A stretch of 64,000 nt of DNA from contig JAJGOT010000205.1 of assembly GCA_022457155.1 (NCBI GenBank), positions 372,001 to 436,000 of the forward strand. Reading direction: 5' to 3'. The DNA is from Cladopsammia gracilis (Eukaryota > Cnidaria > Anthozoa > Scleractinia > Dendrophylliidae). Position numbers and translations under genes: made by a program. Positions 32,114-45,800 of the stretch are shown piece after piece; the first letter of the stretch is position 1; each line of letters begins with the position of its first letter. The notes beneath the pieces were generated by a model, which saw only the letters and a list, made by a program, of their open reading frames with translations, had not been told where the DNA came from and ran no database searches.

Positions 32114-35100
32114 TTATGTAATATTGAAACACATGAACTTATTTGTTGGTTGGCGATCTGAGGAACTTAACTTATGTGTAACATAATTCTTTGTTGTTTT
32201 TTATAACATAGAGGGCAAAATTACTGAATGCTGATTGGCTGAAAAAAGAGGGCATTTTTCTTAAATCGAGGGCAAAATTACTCGCTCCTGATCAGTCAAG
32301 CATCAAAATTTCTCACTTGAGATAATTTGGTCGAGCACGTCATTGTCGTTGCATTTAGTTGGCTTGGCAGGATTTTGAAGAAAATTTACAAACGGAGTGC
32401 TTACATGTTTTGCCGGAGATTTTTTTATAAAAAAGGATGGAAATCAGATGATACCTAAGAAAGGCTTTAAAGTGAATTACAGCATTTATGCCAAACAGGA
32501 AGCGATTATTACTCATGCGCATTGCGCGCATGAGGTAGGTTTGCGGCTTTGTTTTTCTTCATCTTTTTTTTTTAGGTGTCACATTTGTGCATGCAAATTT
32601 ATGCACGCATATATTATTGCTAACCGGGTTGTCAGGTCACATAAACATTCTACAATAATGGCTGCCGCGCTCTGCATGTGCTTTGTTTTCAAAACCATAG
32701 TTTTGTCTTGTCGGAGTAATAACACACATCCAAAATATTCAAAATGGAAAGAGAAAGCTTTAAAGAATACTCAGAAGCCGCTGTAGTGGAGAAACAGGAG
32801 AGCTTTCTTTAAGCGACAAAATCTTGCTTCGAGGAACTCCATACGTTTTTCTCAATGCCGCGGGGTGATGTTTCTTTCGAAGAAGCAGAGTTTTAGGATT
32901 TTCAAGCAGCCGAGAGACTTTATGCCATAAAAGAAATTACAACTTTTTCGGTGAGAATTTATGTTGATATCAATTTGTGGTTGACATTTTCTTAGTTTGT
33001 GTTCTCGTTAGTTTTGGAGAAATCTTCCATGATATTATGTCAACAAAACAAGACTTCAATTTTATAGTTCTATTAAACTTCACACATGTCACCTTACGCA
33101 AAGATGTCTGTGTATTTTTTGAAATTTTGATTTCCAAATCAGTTTCTCGGGCAATTTTCAATACTATTTTATTCGGAGTAGTCGTACCAGTTATTGACAA
33201 AAAAAAATTGGATGCACCGTTTTGCAAATACGCATTATTAAATTCTTTTTCTACAATATTGGGCTAAACTGTAGAATACCTGGCCACTTATTGGCATGTC
33301 ATTGAATATAAATGGTTTCTTTTGTTTTCATATACCTCGTTCTACCAAACGTTTAGGGATATGTAAATAAGTGACTGCTGGTTATTCTAAAATCGCTCCT
33401 TATTTTGTGATGTTTATAAATAAATGTAATTTGCAGACGCTACAAGCGCTACGCGCTGCAGTTAGGAAAAAAAAAACGCCAATCCTTCCAGAAGGAGAAA
33501 ATCACTGAATTCTGAATAGCGTTTAACTCTTTTATTCAATGAAAGACATTTTCATTCAAGGAAATATGAGTTTTATTAAAACGTATTGACCTTTAGAAAA
33601 AAATATTTTGGATTCATGATTGCACAGTGGGCGATCGAATTACATTTCACACGCGATCAAATTACATTTTACACAAAATTTGCATGAAACGAAGCTTGGC
33701 TTTTAAAAACTAATATATGGCAAAATCAAAGCAGTTATTTAAGGAACTAGCTTTATAGAAGAATTTCATTTATTTGGTCTTGAAATCACAGGGTGTTTTT
33801 TTCCATGATGCATCATGCAATATTTATTTTTAAAATGCTTCACCAATTAATTGCACTCATTACCACAGTTTTGACATTATAAAAGCAGAATCTCCTGAAT
33901 GCTATTACCTGTATTTCTTTCATTACCTGTATATTTTGGGCTTCCAAAAATTAACTCAAAATCCGGGTAGTAGGAGGGGTCTCTAGGCTTGGACATCCAG
34001 GTGGGAGGGGGAGTCTAGCGGGCCAGGAAATCCGGGCGGAGGGGGAGGGGTCAAAAAATCTTGCCATCCGTCTGTGGGGTGGGGGGGGGGTGGTGGATTC
34101 TTTCTGGAATAACCCAATGTAATGCAACTGATAATTCACGGTATAGGAAGTATTAGACTAGTGTGGGTTTGATCAGGAATCAATGAGTGATGGTGCAATG
34201 TGTGTCACGCAAAATTCGTTGAGGGGGGAGGGGTGCGTGACCCGTTTCAAATAAACGGTAAAACTTTCTTATACAAGCGCATGAGTATAGGCTACTGGTT
34301 AGCCTCTTGTTTGTGTTAAAACTTGGATTGACTAGGTGCCTGCAGGCCTGTTTATGATGTTGAAGACCTCGAAGAAATTCATTCATGGCAACAAAAGGTT
34401 TTAAAATTCCATCACTTCACTTAATATATGCAGATTATTTTCTGTAGACCTAAAGAAAAGAACTTTGACAGATTTTGCTGAAAGGGACAATATGGGCTGG
34501 TTATTTAAACAATGTCTAACTAAGATTGTGGTTTAAGAAAATTAATGGACCTCCCTATCTGTCTATAAGTTGGCTATTTACATGTAAGAAGATAAATGTT
34601 TTTCTAGTCTGTGCTATATGTCAACTTGACATCATTTTCAGTGAATAGCCTTTAAATACAGTCCAACCTCTCCTTACGGACACTCTAATACGGACACCTC
34701 TCTATTACGGACAGTTGTCTTGGTCCCTAAGATACAAAAATTTATACTTACCCTACCTCTATAATACGGACACTTCTATAATACGGACACTTTCGTCTGT
34801 CCCTTTGGTGTCCGTATTAAGGAGGTTCAACTGTATTAGGGTTAGCCAGATTGAAATTGGGTTAGACTGCAGTTTTGTTAAACACTGTCTAAACTTCGTT
34901 TCAATAACTGGCCCTATACATTTAACAATGCAAAAAGTCTTTTTATTTCTAGGCATTTTAGGAACATTTTCGAGAACATATTTATATTGGGTAGAGTTTC
35001 CCTTATTTTGGACAAGTAGATATAATACCTTGCAATTAATAGTGCGTGGTGTGCAAGTACAGTGTAGGTCTTCACTATTGTCAACTAACCCCAGTCAAAT

Positions 35101-36112
35101 AATAAATAATAAATATTTTATTAACGTGCCATTCGTTCTAGTTTACAAGAAACTAATTGGAGACACCTAACTAAAAGTACTAACTAGGTTACACTAACTA
35201 CACACTAACACTATTACTATTATACTAACACTATTACACTAACACACTATTACACTAACACTATTACACTAACACTACTAACTAGGTAAGTACTAAAAAG
35301 GGAAGGTCAAAAGCACATTTTGTGCTTTCACCAGATTTTGAACCAGCCAAGATTGAACATTCTTCCAAAAAGTTTGAACATGTTCACAGTTCCAAAAAAG
35401 GTGCAATAGCAGGGATTGAAATAAGGGAAAACAGATTGATAGGTGATTTTTTGCGTGGGTGTAAATGATCATGACTTCCCCCCCCCCCCCGGTTGGGATG
35501 TCCATCCATTATTCAGTACACAGCTACTAATATCGGTATAAAAGAGTTTTATCCAAGAAATAAGGGAGTTCCCAAAGTTATGACCATTTTAGAGTTTTTC
35601 TATAAAAGACCATTCAAGGGTATCGAAGGCTTTTTAAAAGTCAATGAAGATAAGTAGCCCTGGAATTTTCTCAATATCCGTATAGCTGATGATACTATTA
35701 AGTAGTCTGATATTTTCACCATTGAATCTTTTTTTTAAAAAACCAGTTTGATCATTACTTATCACGGAAGGCAAAGCTTTTTAAATCCGAGAAGTGATTG
35801 ATTTTGCAGCAATTTTATAATAATAAAACAAAGAGATTTTATCTTTCTTTGGAATTAAAGTTATTAATCCTCTTCTTTGTGATATAGAAAGGTGGCCTTT
35901 TGTGTACGAGGCGTTAACAGAGGCAAGAAAAAAGGGCTTAATATCATTCTGAAAGACTCTAATTATAAAAATCAGCTGTAATTCCGTCCGTACCAGGCGA
36001 CTTGTTTGGTTCCATGGTTTTTAAACTTTCCAAACACTTATTGTCTTACTGTTGAAGTGTCTTTTTTCTAAGCTGAAGAAATACTTGCTGTTTGTATTAA
36101 CATACTCCCTCA

Positions 36113-36149
<37 letters not shown>

Positions 36150-39100
36150 CTGTAGTGTTCTGAAAACATGTGCGATATTCATCCCTAATTTTACTTGGGC
36201 CTATGCAATTACATATACTTATCATATCAATAACAAAATTCTTGATTGTGATTGGTCATCCATGCACCCATTTCTTACGCAATTGGCGCGCGGTCATGTG
36301 GGTGTCCGATTACAGCTGTTCAATTATAACTTTTTATAATCGCTATAGTTATTATTTGACACCTATGATGGTGCGCGTCAATCATGTGCACTGGGGGAAA
36401 TAGGTTCCTTTTTTCACTGTTTTCCTTCTGCTTTCAAACAGATAGAAAATAAACTTGATGTTTTGAGTGCAAAAAAACTCCACATAGTCTTTTTATCATC
36501 TTTGAATCAAGCTATGAATTTCACATACACTGAAATTGCGGCTTTGGTTACTTTTAGGGGTGTCATGCTATATAACGACAAAAACTGTATTTAGCGTGTG
36601 CTAAAAACCACAAATTTAATGGCATTATCATTCGTCAGCAAAATTACAATTTTATAAAAAGCAGAAAAAAAGTCACAAAATTTTGTCTGTTTACAACTGG
36701 TGTAAAAGAACGAAATGTCACTCGCAAGTTGCTCACTCAAATACATTGTCATAACGAACTTCAACCATGCTATCGTCAATTGAAGCGAGAAAACTGCATT
36801 TACGAATAAAAAATATTCAATTTTTCTTCATTTTTCTTTCCTGATGGTGCATAATAATGCCATTAAATTCGTGGTTTTAGCGTGCGCAAATACAGTTGTT
36901 TTTCGCTATATAGCACGACACCCCTAAAAGTAACCAAAGCCGCCAGCAAATAAACTGATTGATCAAATGTAACTGAGAGTTTTGTAATTTTATAAATTGA
37001 CAATTTTCTGGGGAGTCTTGGGAGATGTCTGATATTTGCTAGGAATTTTACATAATACATAAATATACAATAATTGTACACTGATGAACCTCCCGTAACC
37101 GACCACCCAAAATGCAAAGTCAAGCCAAGGTGGTCCCTTACTAGAGGTCAGACCACAGGGGGTCTTTACTTTGAATCATGTGAACTTTTAGTAGTTTCAG
37201 TGTACAAAGCATGTACAATTGCAAAATATTGTATCACTCTGGAATTTTAATGCAAAGGACAAAATTTTCATTTTATTGCACTGTTCAGTAACACATAATT
37301 CAATTTGTGTCGAAAGTGACATAGAAATATGGGTGAGTGGTTGCTTCACTCACTCACTCATGCCCATTGCGCCAGGTGGCGTGTAGGGCAGCAATGTGGT
37401 CCCTCCACTTCTGCCAGTCTGTTGCCATAACTGGAATGCTGCTGCAATCAGTGTAGTTGTTTTGGCATTGACGGCTCTCGTAATCATGTCAGTGGCTTCC
37501 TCTCGGCTTTGACCACTGCCGCTCATTCTTTCCCTTGGCGTGGATTCCAGAAGCCTGTCTTGTGCAGATGTTGAGTTACATGTTGCTGTTTATATAACAA
37601 AGGTTTTTTACATGACAGGGTTGTTGGCCCTGTGCAAAACCCCCAGTTAACCTGGAGGACCAGTAGATTGCTCTTTGTCTGGCCTCTAACCTTTGACCTG
37701 TCTGGCATGGATGACCCTACCAGGACCTCAGGACTTTTCTGTAAATGGTACATGCTAATCTTGAAAAGAATTTCCCATCAGGAGTTTTGCTTAGTTTTCC
37801 CATGTAAATGGTAAATACTCAATATACACTGTACACATATACATACAGTTGCACCACCATGAGTGACCACCTCTCCGCAGCTACTGTTTTTTCCAAAATA
37901 CCCAAATTATTTCTAATCCAGTGAAATCATCTTTGTCTGGCCTCTAACCTTTGACCTGTCTGGCATGGATGACCCTACCAGGACCTCAAGAGGTCCAGCC
38001 AGCATAGCCCTCCGGCTCATTGAGGCATGCAAGCCTCCCCACCACATCAAGTCGGCAATCTAAGTGAGGAAGAATGGTCGCTTACCAAGGGTTAAAACAA
38101 TAGAAAAATTCAAATCACCAACGTTGAAAGTGATCGCAGTCGCTTGTGAGAGGTTTTGATTATAGTGATTTCACTGGATTAGAAATAATTTGGGTATTTT
38201 GGAAAAAACAGTAGCTGCGGAGAGGTGGTCACTCATGGTGGTGCAACTGTATGTATATGTGTACAGTGTATATTGAGTATTTACCATTTACATGGGAAAA
38301 CTAAGCAAAACTCCTGATGGGAAATTCTTTTCAAGATTAGCATGTACCATTTACAGAAAGAGTGACCATTTGTGATGCTAACGGTATCAAACTGACACAG
38401 GGCCTGGACCTGTTAAATAAAAGCAAATGGTAAACACATTTTCCATTCAGTTATTCCAGTTGGTAATTTTGGAGTACCTCTCAAGACATTCTGTTTATTT
38501 AGGAAATTTTCCAATCAGGCAAACTAAAATAGCCTGCCATTTACATGCCAACCAAAATTTGCTGATTTTTTTTGTAAATGGTAAGCACTTATCAAACATG
38601 TAGATACACACAATTTTATTGTACATGTTAATATACATGTATATGTACATGTATGTGTATGTAAAATTAAAAGTTACTAGTATTAAGTAATTAACAGTAA
38701 TTAACAAAGGAAAAAACTGTTTGATATGAATTACTAATTAAAGTCACAGTCAAACCTGGTCAAGCATTCCTGTTTTGATATTCTGAAGAAATAAAAAAAG
38801 CTGGTCAGGATTAAAAAGAAATAAAAAAGTGGAGAAAAAAATTGCAAATATTTAAATGACCATTGGGGCATTTACATAAATATCAAATTCTCACGGTTTA
38901 ATTATGTGAAACAGTGCATTCATCCAATCAAAGTTTTAAATCCAATCTTTATTTGTAGAGCAGACTATTAAAACAAATAATGAAATCAAATTAAATTTTG
39001 TATAATTGCGTCGATGAAGGAGACGCTTCCTAATCTTGTCGGCTAGGCGGAACGAATCGAGAAAAGTGTCGGTACCAAATCTGCGCCATCTTGAAACGTC

Positions 39101-42100
39101 ACAATAGTATCCAGCATGCTTAGCGCGTCGTCTAGGCGGAACGAATCGAGAAAAGTGTCGGTACCAAATCTGCGCCATTTTGAAACGTCTCAATAGTATC
39201 CCGCATGCTTAGCGCGTATTTTGACCTGCAAGCGCACTTTTTTTGCTGCCTCGTGCTCTGACAGCTCGTTCGACAACGTACAACGTTCCACAACTACACG
39301 GTTTCGGATTTTTCCCGATTTTGGAATTGACGGCTCAATACAGTAAACACCCGCGTATAAGAACCTAGAATTTTTGGGTTCAGGCTGAATGGGTTCTTAT
39401 ATTTTGGGGTAGTTTTTCCGAACTCAGGCTGATTAGGTTCTTAGTAGGTTCTTATTTGTAGGAGTTGTCATAGTGATACCATTCAGAGAACTACTGTAGT
39501 ACTAGTATGTCATAATGGTTGAACATTTGTATTTTAAACAGCAAAAATGCCAAGCCTTATTTTTTAAACAATAATAAATTCAGTATTCTACAGATTCAAG
39601 TCCCAAGGCTACACCAGTATAATTTTATACAGTATTCTATACTCTGTATTTAAAAGATTTTCAATTAAACAAATAATTTTCATGGTGTTTCTCAGAAATT
39701 TCACAATTTCTATCAATTAAAATCCAGTATTTTGGCTACAAAATAAGAGTGTTTTTTTGTATAAGAACCTATTGTTCTTTGCCAGCCTAAATAGGTTCTT
39801 ATATATTTGGGTATTAAAATGCCCAATTTCAGCCTGTAGGTTCTTAAATCACTAGGTTCTTATACGCGGGTGTTTACTGTATCTCAATGCCTAAAAGTAC
39901 GTAGTGGAAAAATTGGACGTTGGGTCTCTTTGGAATCAAGCAAGAAGTTTATATCCTGAGTTATCGGATTTTCCTCGCTTCTAGCACCATTCTGGTATAT
40001 TTTGAATGTTCTATCTTGATTTTGCTGTGGTTCTCTGCCTGATTTGGGAAGCTTTCACCTAAATACCGACGTCGTTCTTCGCGACGTTCCACGGTGCGAT
40101 GCGCTGTATGTCTTGTAGCAATAATTCACTGACCGGCCGCGCCAGGCGAACGCAGATTAATTTTACAGGGCTCGAAATTGCGCCTGTATCGGGCGCATTT
40201 GCGACTAAAGATTTCGCTTTTGTGACTAAAATTGGTATAGCTAATAAAGGAATTATATTCAACAGTCTTGTGTCTTACTTGTAACTGGTAGTTGCAATTT
40301 ATCCGAAAAATCCTGCGAAATTCACGTTGTATGTTACGTGACTTAATCGTTCATCACGGGAGCACTTTTTCAGACTTTCTCAGAAATTTCTCATTTCCGC
40401 ATCCGGTATTAGTACATGTACTGAGGCGTATGATTTCAGAATTGGGGAAATAACTGAAATGAAATGAAGACAATTTATATGTCGGAAAAATCTGAGACCT
40501 TTCGGAGTACATAGCACGGCAGAATTGAAGGATTTTGCCCGATTCCATGGCGATAGCGTGAATTTGTTTGATGTCGGCCCGACGTTTTTGCCTGCGTGAC
40601 ATACCTCGCGACATAGCCCCTTTAAACAGACGAGGTGCCACGGGATAAGGAGATGCACTATAATCTATGATTACTACTAGTAAATTCTTTAATTTACTCT
40701 TGGCAGTATAGCGCTTGACTAGTTTTGACTGTTACTACGAACACATTTTCTTTGATCACTGTGAATTGATATTGCTGACTGTTGTGATTTTTTATTAATG
40801 ACAGGATTCTGATGTGAGTGACTTTTTGTCAGTGACAGGAACTGGCAAAACTCCTAAAAAATCTGGACAACATAAAAGAAGTAAGTTTTCTCTGTCACAG
40901 TGAAAATGCCTGAACTCTGTGGAATTAAGCAATGTGTGTAAATTAAGCCAGCTTTTTACAGCTTTTGTATGTGCAAGAAAATGAAAGACAATGCATAAAT
41001 GGCTTGGATAAACTTAAAATTAATGTTGAGCCTTGCATATATAACATCTTATGTTTATGTTGTGGTTTGCAAATTTTCAAACCAGTTTAATTTTTATGTT
41101 TGTTTGTCTTAGATTTATTATCATAAAATTTCAGAGACAAAGGAAAATAAAAATTAAACTAGTTTGAAAAATTTCAAACCAAAGAAAAAATTGAACCACA
41201 ACATTTTACACAAGCCATCCAAACATTTTCTCTTCTTTTATTTACACACGCATACAGCTAACACATGAAAATTACATGGCAGTGGAAACCTACCTTAAGA
41301 AACAATTAAAAACATCCATGCTATTGATGCACATGCAGTTATGACCTGATCTGGTCACTGATATCCACCTATAGGCAGACCTTTTTATGGTTGTCACACA
41401 CTCCTTGCACAGGCAGCGAGCCCAAACAACATACATGTGTATGCAATGAAGGGCTAGGGCACTAACTGAGGATTGTTGTCTGTCTAATTGAGCCAATGTA
41501 CCTTGATATTTTTTTGCTTTCCTTACTCAAACAGGACTGTCACTCTTTTTTTTAAATATGCGGGGGAATGGAAAAAGTAGCCAGGAAGAAAACATTTCTA
41601 TTCGACATTACAGTCGAACCTTGATCATCTGGACCTCGATTATCCGGACTTTTTCTCTAGTCCCAGTTTTGTCATGAATGTTTATAATTAGTCATGATCA
41701 AGATCCGTGGTCATATTCTTTTTAAAACTAAGCATTGAAAAGTGCAGTTAAAGGCGAGTTTGTTTTGCTTTCACAGCGCAAAAGCAGCGCTCGCACGCAT
41801 CATAACTAATGAAGAGCATTCGAATGAGTTCTGATGGCTCAGAGTTGCTTTGTTGCTAAGTGAAATTTCACGCTCTATTGACTTGTTTGGCGTGGTTTAG
41901 AAAACATTGTTGGACAGTCTTCTGTCGAAGATGAAAGTACATGTAGCGACAATGAGGAAGATGAGCAAATTGTTTCGAACTCTGAAGTTGTTGAATGTTT
42001 TAAAAAGTGTTTATCGTGGATGGAAAGACAGAACAATGTTGACGCTATTCAGATTATGCAGCTTCAAAGAATGATGGAACTCTCAATGCGCACTCCATGT

Positions 42101-42807
42101 ACTACTTTTATTAATACAAACTGACTTCAACATTTTAGGCCAATGTACATGTAGAGACATGTTTCATTAATTTTAATATTAAATTGTTAAATACACACGT
42201 GTACAGGTATTCAAAATGGACAGTGAAGATGTAGAACATATCGTTTTGTAAATGTGTAAGTTGTACTTGCACAATTAAATGTTGCTTTCCTAATTTAATC
42301 AGTTTTGTTCTTGATCATTAATATTCATATTTTCGATTATCCGGACTCTCGATTATCCGGACTATTAGTTTAGTCCTGATGAGTCCGGATAATCGAGGTT
42401 CAACTGCAGCAATAGTTATTTTTCAATAACATTATTGTAAGTGAAAATCAAAACAAAGTTGGCTGCTTCTTGTGTTCAAGTTATAGACATCAGTGTTGGA
42501 CCCTGTTTTTCAAAAGGAGATTAACACTAATGTGGGATATCATGTTAACCAATAGTTTTGTTGGTAAAGAAGTATTTTTTCGTTTGTCTCACGATGTAGT
42601 CACTTCCGATGTGGATCGCGACGTTTTGACTGCATACTGCTAGTCTTCTTCAGGCGATGGGGTCGACTGGTTACGCGTCACCTTATGAAGCACGATGTTC
42701 TGCTGTGATTGGTTGGTTTTCAATAGCTGTGATTGGCGCATTTTTGATCCTCGTTGTTTCGGCGAATTGTTCCCTCGGCGGTCCGTAGTCGTACGGCTCT
42801 CCTGTTG

Positions 42808-42860
<53 letters not shown>

Positions 42861-45800
42861 CCTGTTGATGTTGTTAGGGTTAAGTCTTCTTCAACCAATC
42901 ACAGCAGAACATCGTGCTCCATAAGGTGACGCGTAACCAGTCGACCCCATTGCCTGAAGAAGACTAGCAGTATGCAGTCGAAATGTCGCGATCCACATCG
43001 GAAGTGACTACATCGTGAGACAAACGAAAAAATACTTCTTTACTAGTGTGTTCACCACGATGAACAACAACAACCCTTTTTACGATAGTTTTGTTGGTAT
43101 TACCTGGTATTTGTTTAGTTGTTATTGTTAGTTTAAACTCAGTCTTTGAGGCTAGTCAATCAAGACATGTTGCCCAAAAACTATGTTTTGTGCCATGTAA
43201 GATTGAGAACTTAAGTTTGGATTATTTACCATAGTTCTGTTTTAAGAGATCAGGTATATCACTGGAGTTGGCTATAAGCAGGATTTTATGCAGGTTTTTA
43301 CTTTTCTCTACTATCCTTTTGAGGTGGAAGTGCAGGCTTTGTAAGGACACAGCACAATGAGACTGATATATCTGGTAGCCACAGCGACAGTGCACGGACC
43401 AGCAGCAGTTCAGGAGTCAAGAGGAAAGATATACATACAAAAAAGCCAGCAGCAATAAGGTAAACAGCTCTTTTGGGAAAAAAAAATAATAATAATAAGC
43501 AGGAAATACACTGGAGACTGAGGATGGCCAAGGCTGTACCCTTAGAATAATTATAGGGAGCCCAAAAGCTCTCAACTATGAAATCTGGTGTGCCAAGCAC
43601 TTACATGTACTAAGCTTTATACAGTACATGTAGGTATGTTTTTTTAGCTGCCTGAAGACAAAGTTTAGTGCATGTAGCCTGCCTGAGGTCCCAGGCACTG
43701 CTAGAACACAGCCCTGATGGCTAATGTTGGTGGCATGGACACAAATGGTTAACAATAATTATGAAAACTTATAGAATTTAGATAAAAGAAGGTAAAAACC
43801 GAGAAATAAAAGCATACAAACTGGGCAATTTAGTGAAAGTACGAATTATCTCGTAAAATCAGATCGCGAAATGGCGTGTAAATTATTGACAACAAACTAG
43901 TACAAGACTAGAATGGCAAATTTAAGCAAGACTTTTTAATGAAAATTTACAGGTGGAAGAAAAAAACAAAACCGGAAAAATAAGAACACTTAAATCAAAT
44001 GGAGTCAAAACCTTTGTAAAAAAGCGCTAGATTGTCTAATTACAGTAATTTTTAAGCCACAAATGATGCTTATTGTATTAAGAGCAACAGCAAATGCCCT
44101 GGCCCAACAAACTATAAAATGAACAAATCATAAAATCCAAACTTGTACTCGCCTTTTCGAGGAATAACATTGGCCTTTAATTTTACGGCTGATTTCTCCT
44201 TCCACTTAGTTTGTGTGGCTCTCTTTCTTCATTGAGTCTTTTTGATACCTCGTTCAAGCGTGAACATACATACATAAAACTTTATTTCATCTTGAATTTC
44301 AGAGTAGCTGCAAAAATAGGCTAGTATCTCCGAGAAACAAATAAAATCCTAAAATAAGATAAACCATGGTATACCCTTACTGAGAAAATTCAATGATATT
44401 AAGCTTTAAACAACAAAATCTTTCTGTAAAATTAGGAGTGGTCTGTACGCGGGGTCTGGATGGGAAAATCCAGACCGCTGGAGCGCCTGTAGTTAGCCAA
44501 TCAGATTCAAGGATTTAGGATTCTGGACCGCTGAGATGCTTCAGAAAAAAATAAATAGGTGAACACTAGGCCATCCGAAGTTCCATTTCCAGCTGACAAA
44601 TGAAAAAAAAAAATTCTGATTGAAGAGCATCTTATTGAACTGAATATTAACCCATTGCAATCATGGCTCCTAGAAAGAATTTGCAGAAAACGGCAATTTG
44701 AAGCCATTAATGCCGTTTTTTGATTGCTGTGGAGGCAAATTGCTAGCAAACTGTTCAAAACATTGTTTGCATCATGAAAACTAAGCTTCCTTTTCTTTCA
44801 GGGTCAAATAAATCGATTTTTGGTTTCGGGCATGCACACAAAGCAAAATTTTGAGATTTTTGAATGAGAAAAAAACACCAGAAGCTTGACTTTTCTTTTT
44901 CTCTGTTCTACTCCCCGTTCTTTTTCTTTTTCTTGTTCCATTTTTTCTCCTCGTTGATGGCCTTTTACTAGAATTTATTTATGAAGTAAAAGTTTCCCAG
45001 AAAGCGCCGAAGAAGGTGAAATTTTTTAACAATAAGTGGCAAGTGGTACAATGTAGGAAGACCAGATTTTCCTTTGATTTTGCCAGTCAAATCTGATAGG
45101 TTTTTCGCGTGTAAATCTGTCCCAATTCACAAGTAAGGTACAAAAGACGTCCTTTATCATAAGGATAAATAAAGCTGAAATAATATTATCAACACTAGAG
45201 TTTTTACTTGTTTTGGTTTTTCAGGAAAATGATCTGTTTTTGAATTTTTCGTTTTTTTTACCATGAAGAATCCATATGATCTGAGATCAGAAATCTGATT
45301 TTGGATTTGTCCAATGCAAGTCTAAACTTTCGTTTCTTTTGTATTTTCCTTATGAATACATGGTACATGTACATGTAGTACATGAACAAGTAAGTAAAGA
45401 ATAACTCAATTTCCTCATGTTCCACTCTCAGGCTTTCTGAGGATCATATCCCTCTTATTATGTCTCAAGCTAAAGCGCGGGCTAAACCTAAATTGGCCAC
45501 CACTTTTCAGGTGAGTGTTATCCATTTTTTACCTTCAAAACAAGCAATATTTTATGGTATCAGGGAAATTTTCCAATGGTATGGAACCACTTTACCAGTA
45601 ATTTGCCAATTAAAATGTAGTAACTATTATAGCAAGTGGCATTGTCAATAGTTCCACCTACATGTACTGCAGGGGTCAAAATGTTCCCAGACTGTTTACC
45701 TGTGTCTGGTGACAGGCAGAATATTTTTCCACCTGTCACTACCAACTTCAAACTTTAACAAAAGTTTTTAATGTCTATTTTCATTTTTTAATGATAACAA

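Noticed and set aside
31891..32161. Open frames encoding poly-Ile, poly-Leu and poly-Asn
   Set aside because: They are translations of TTA and AAT microsatellites next to a Penelope-type remnant.
34715..35170. 151-codon plus-strand ORF
   Set aside because: It begins inside the Tigger-type MITE, runs through AT-rich intron DNA and shows no domain.
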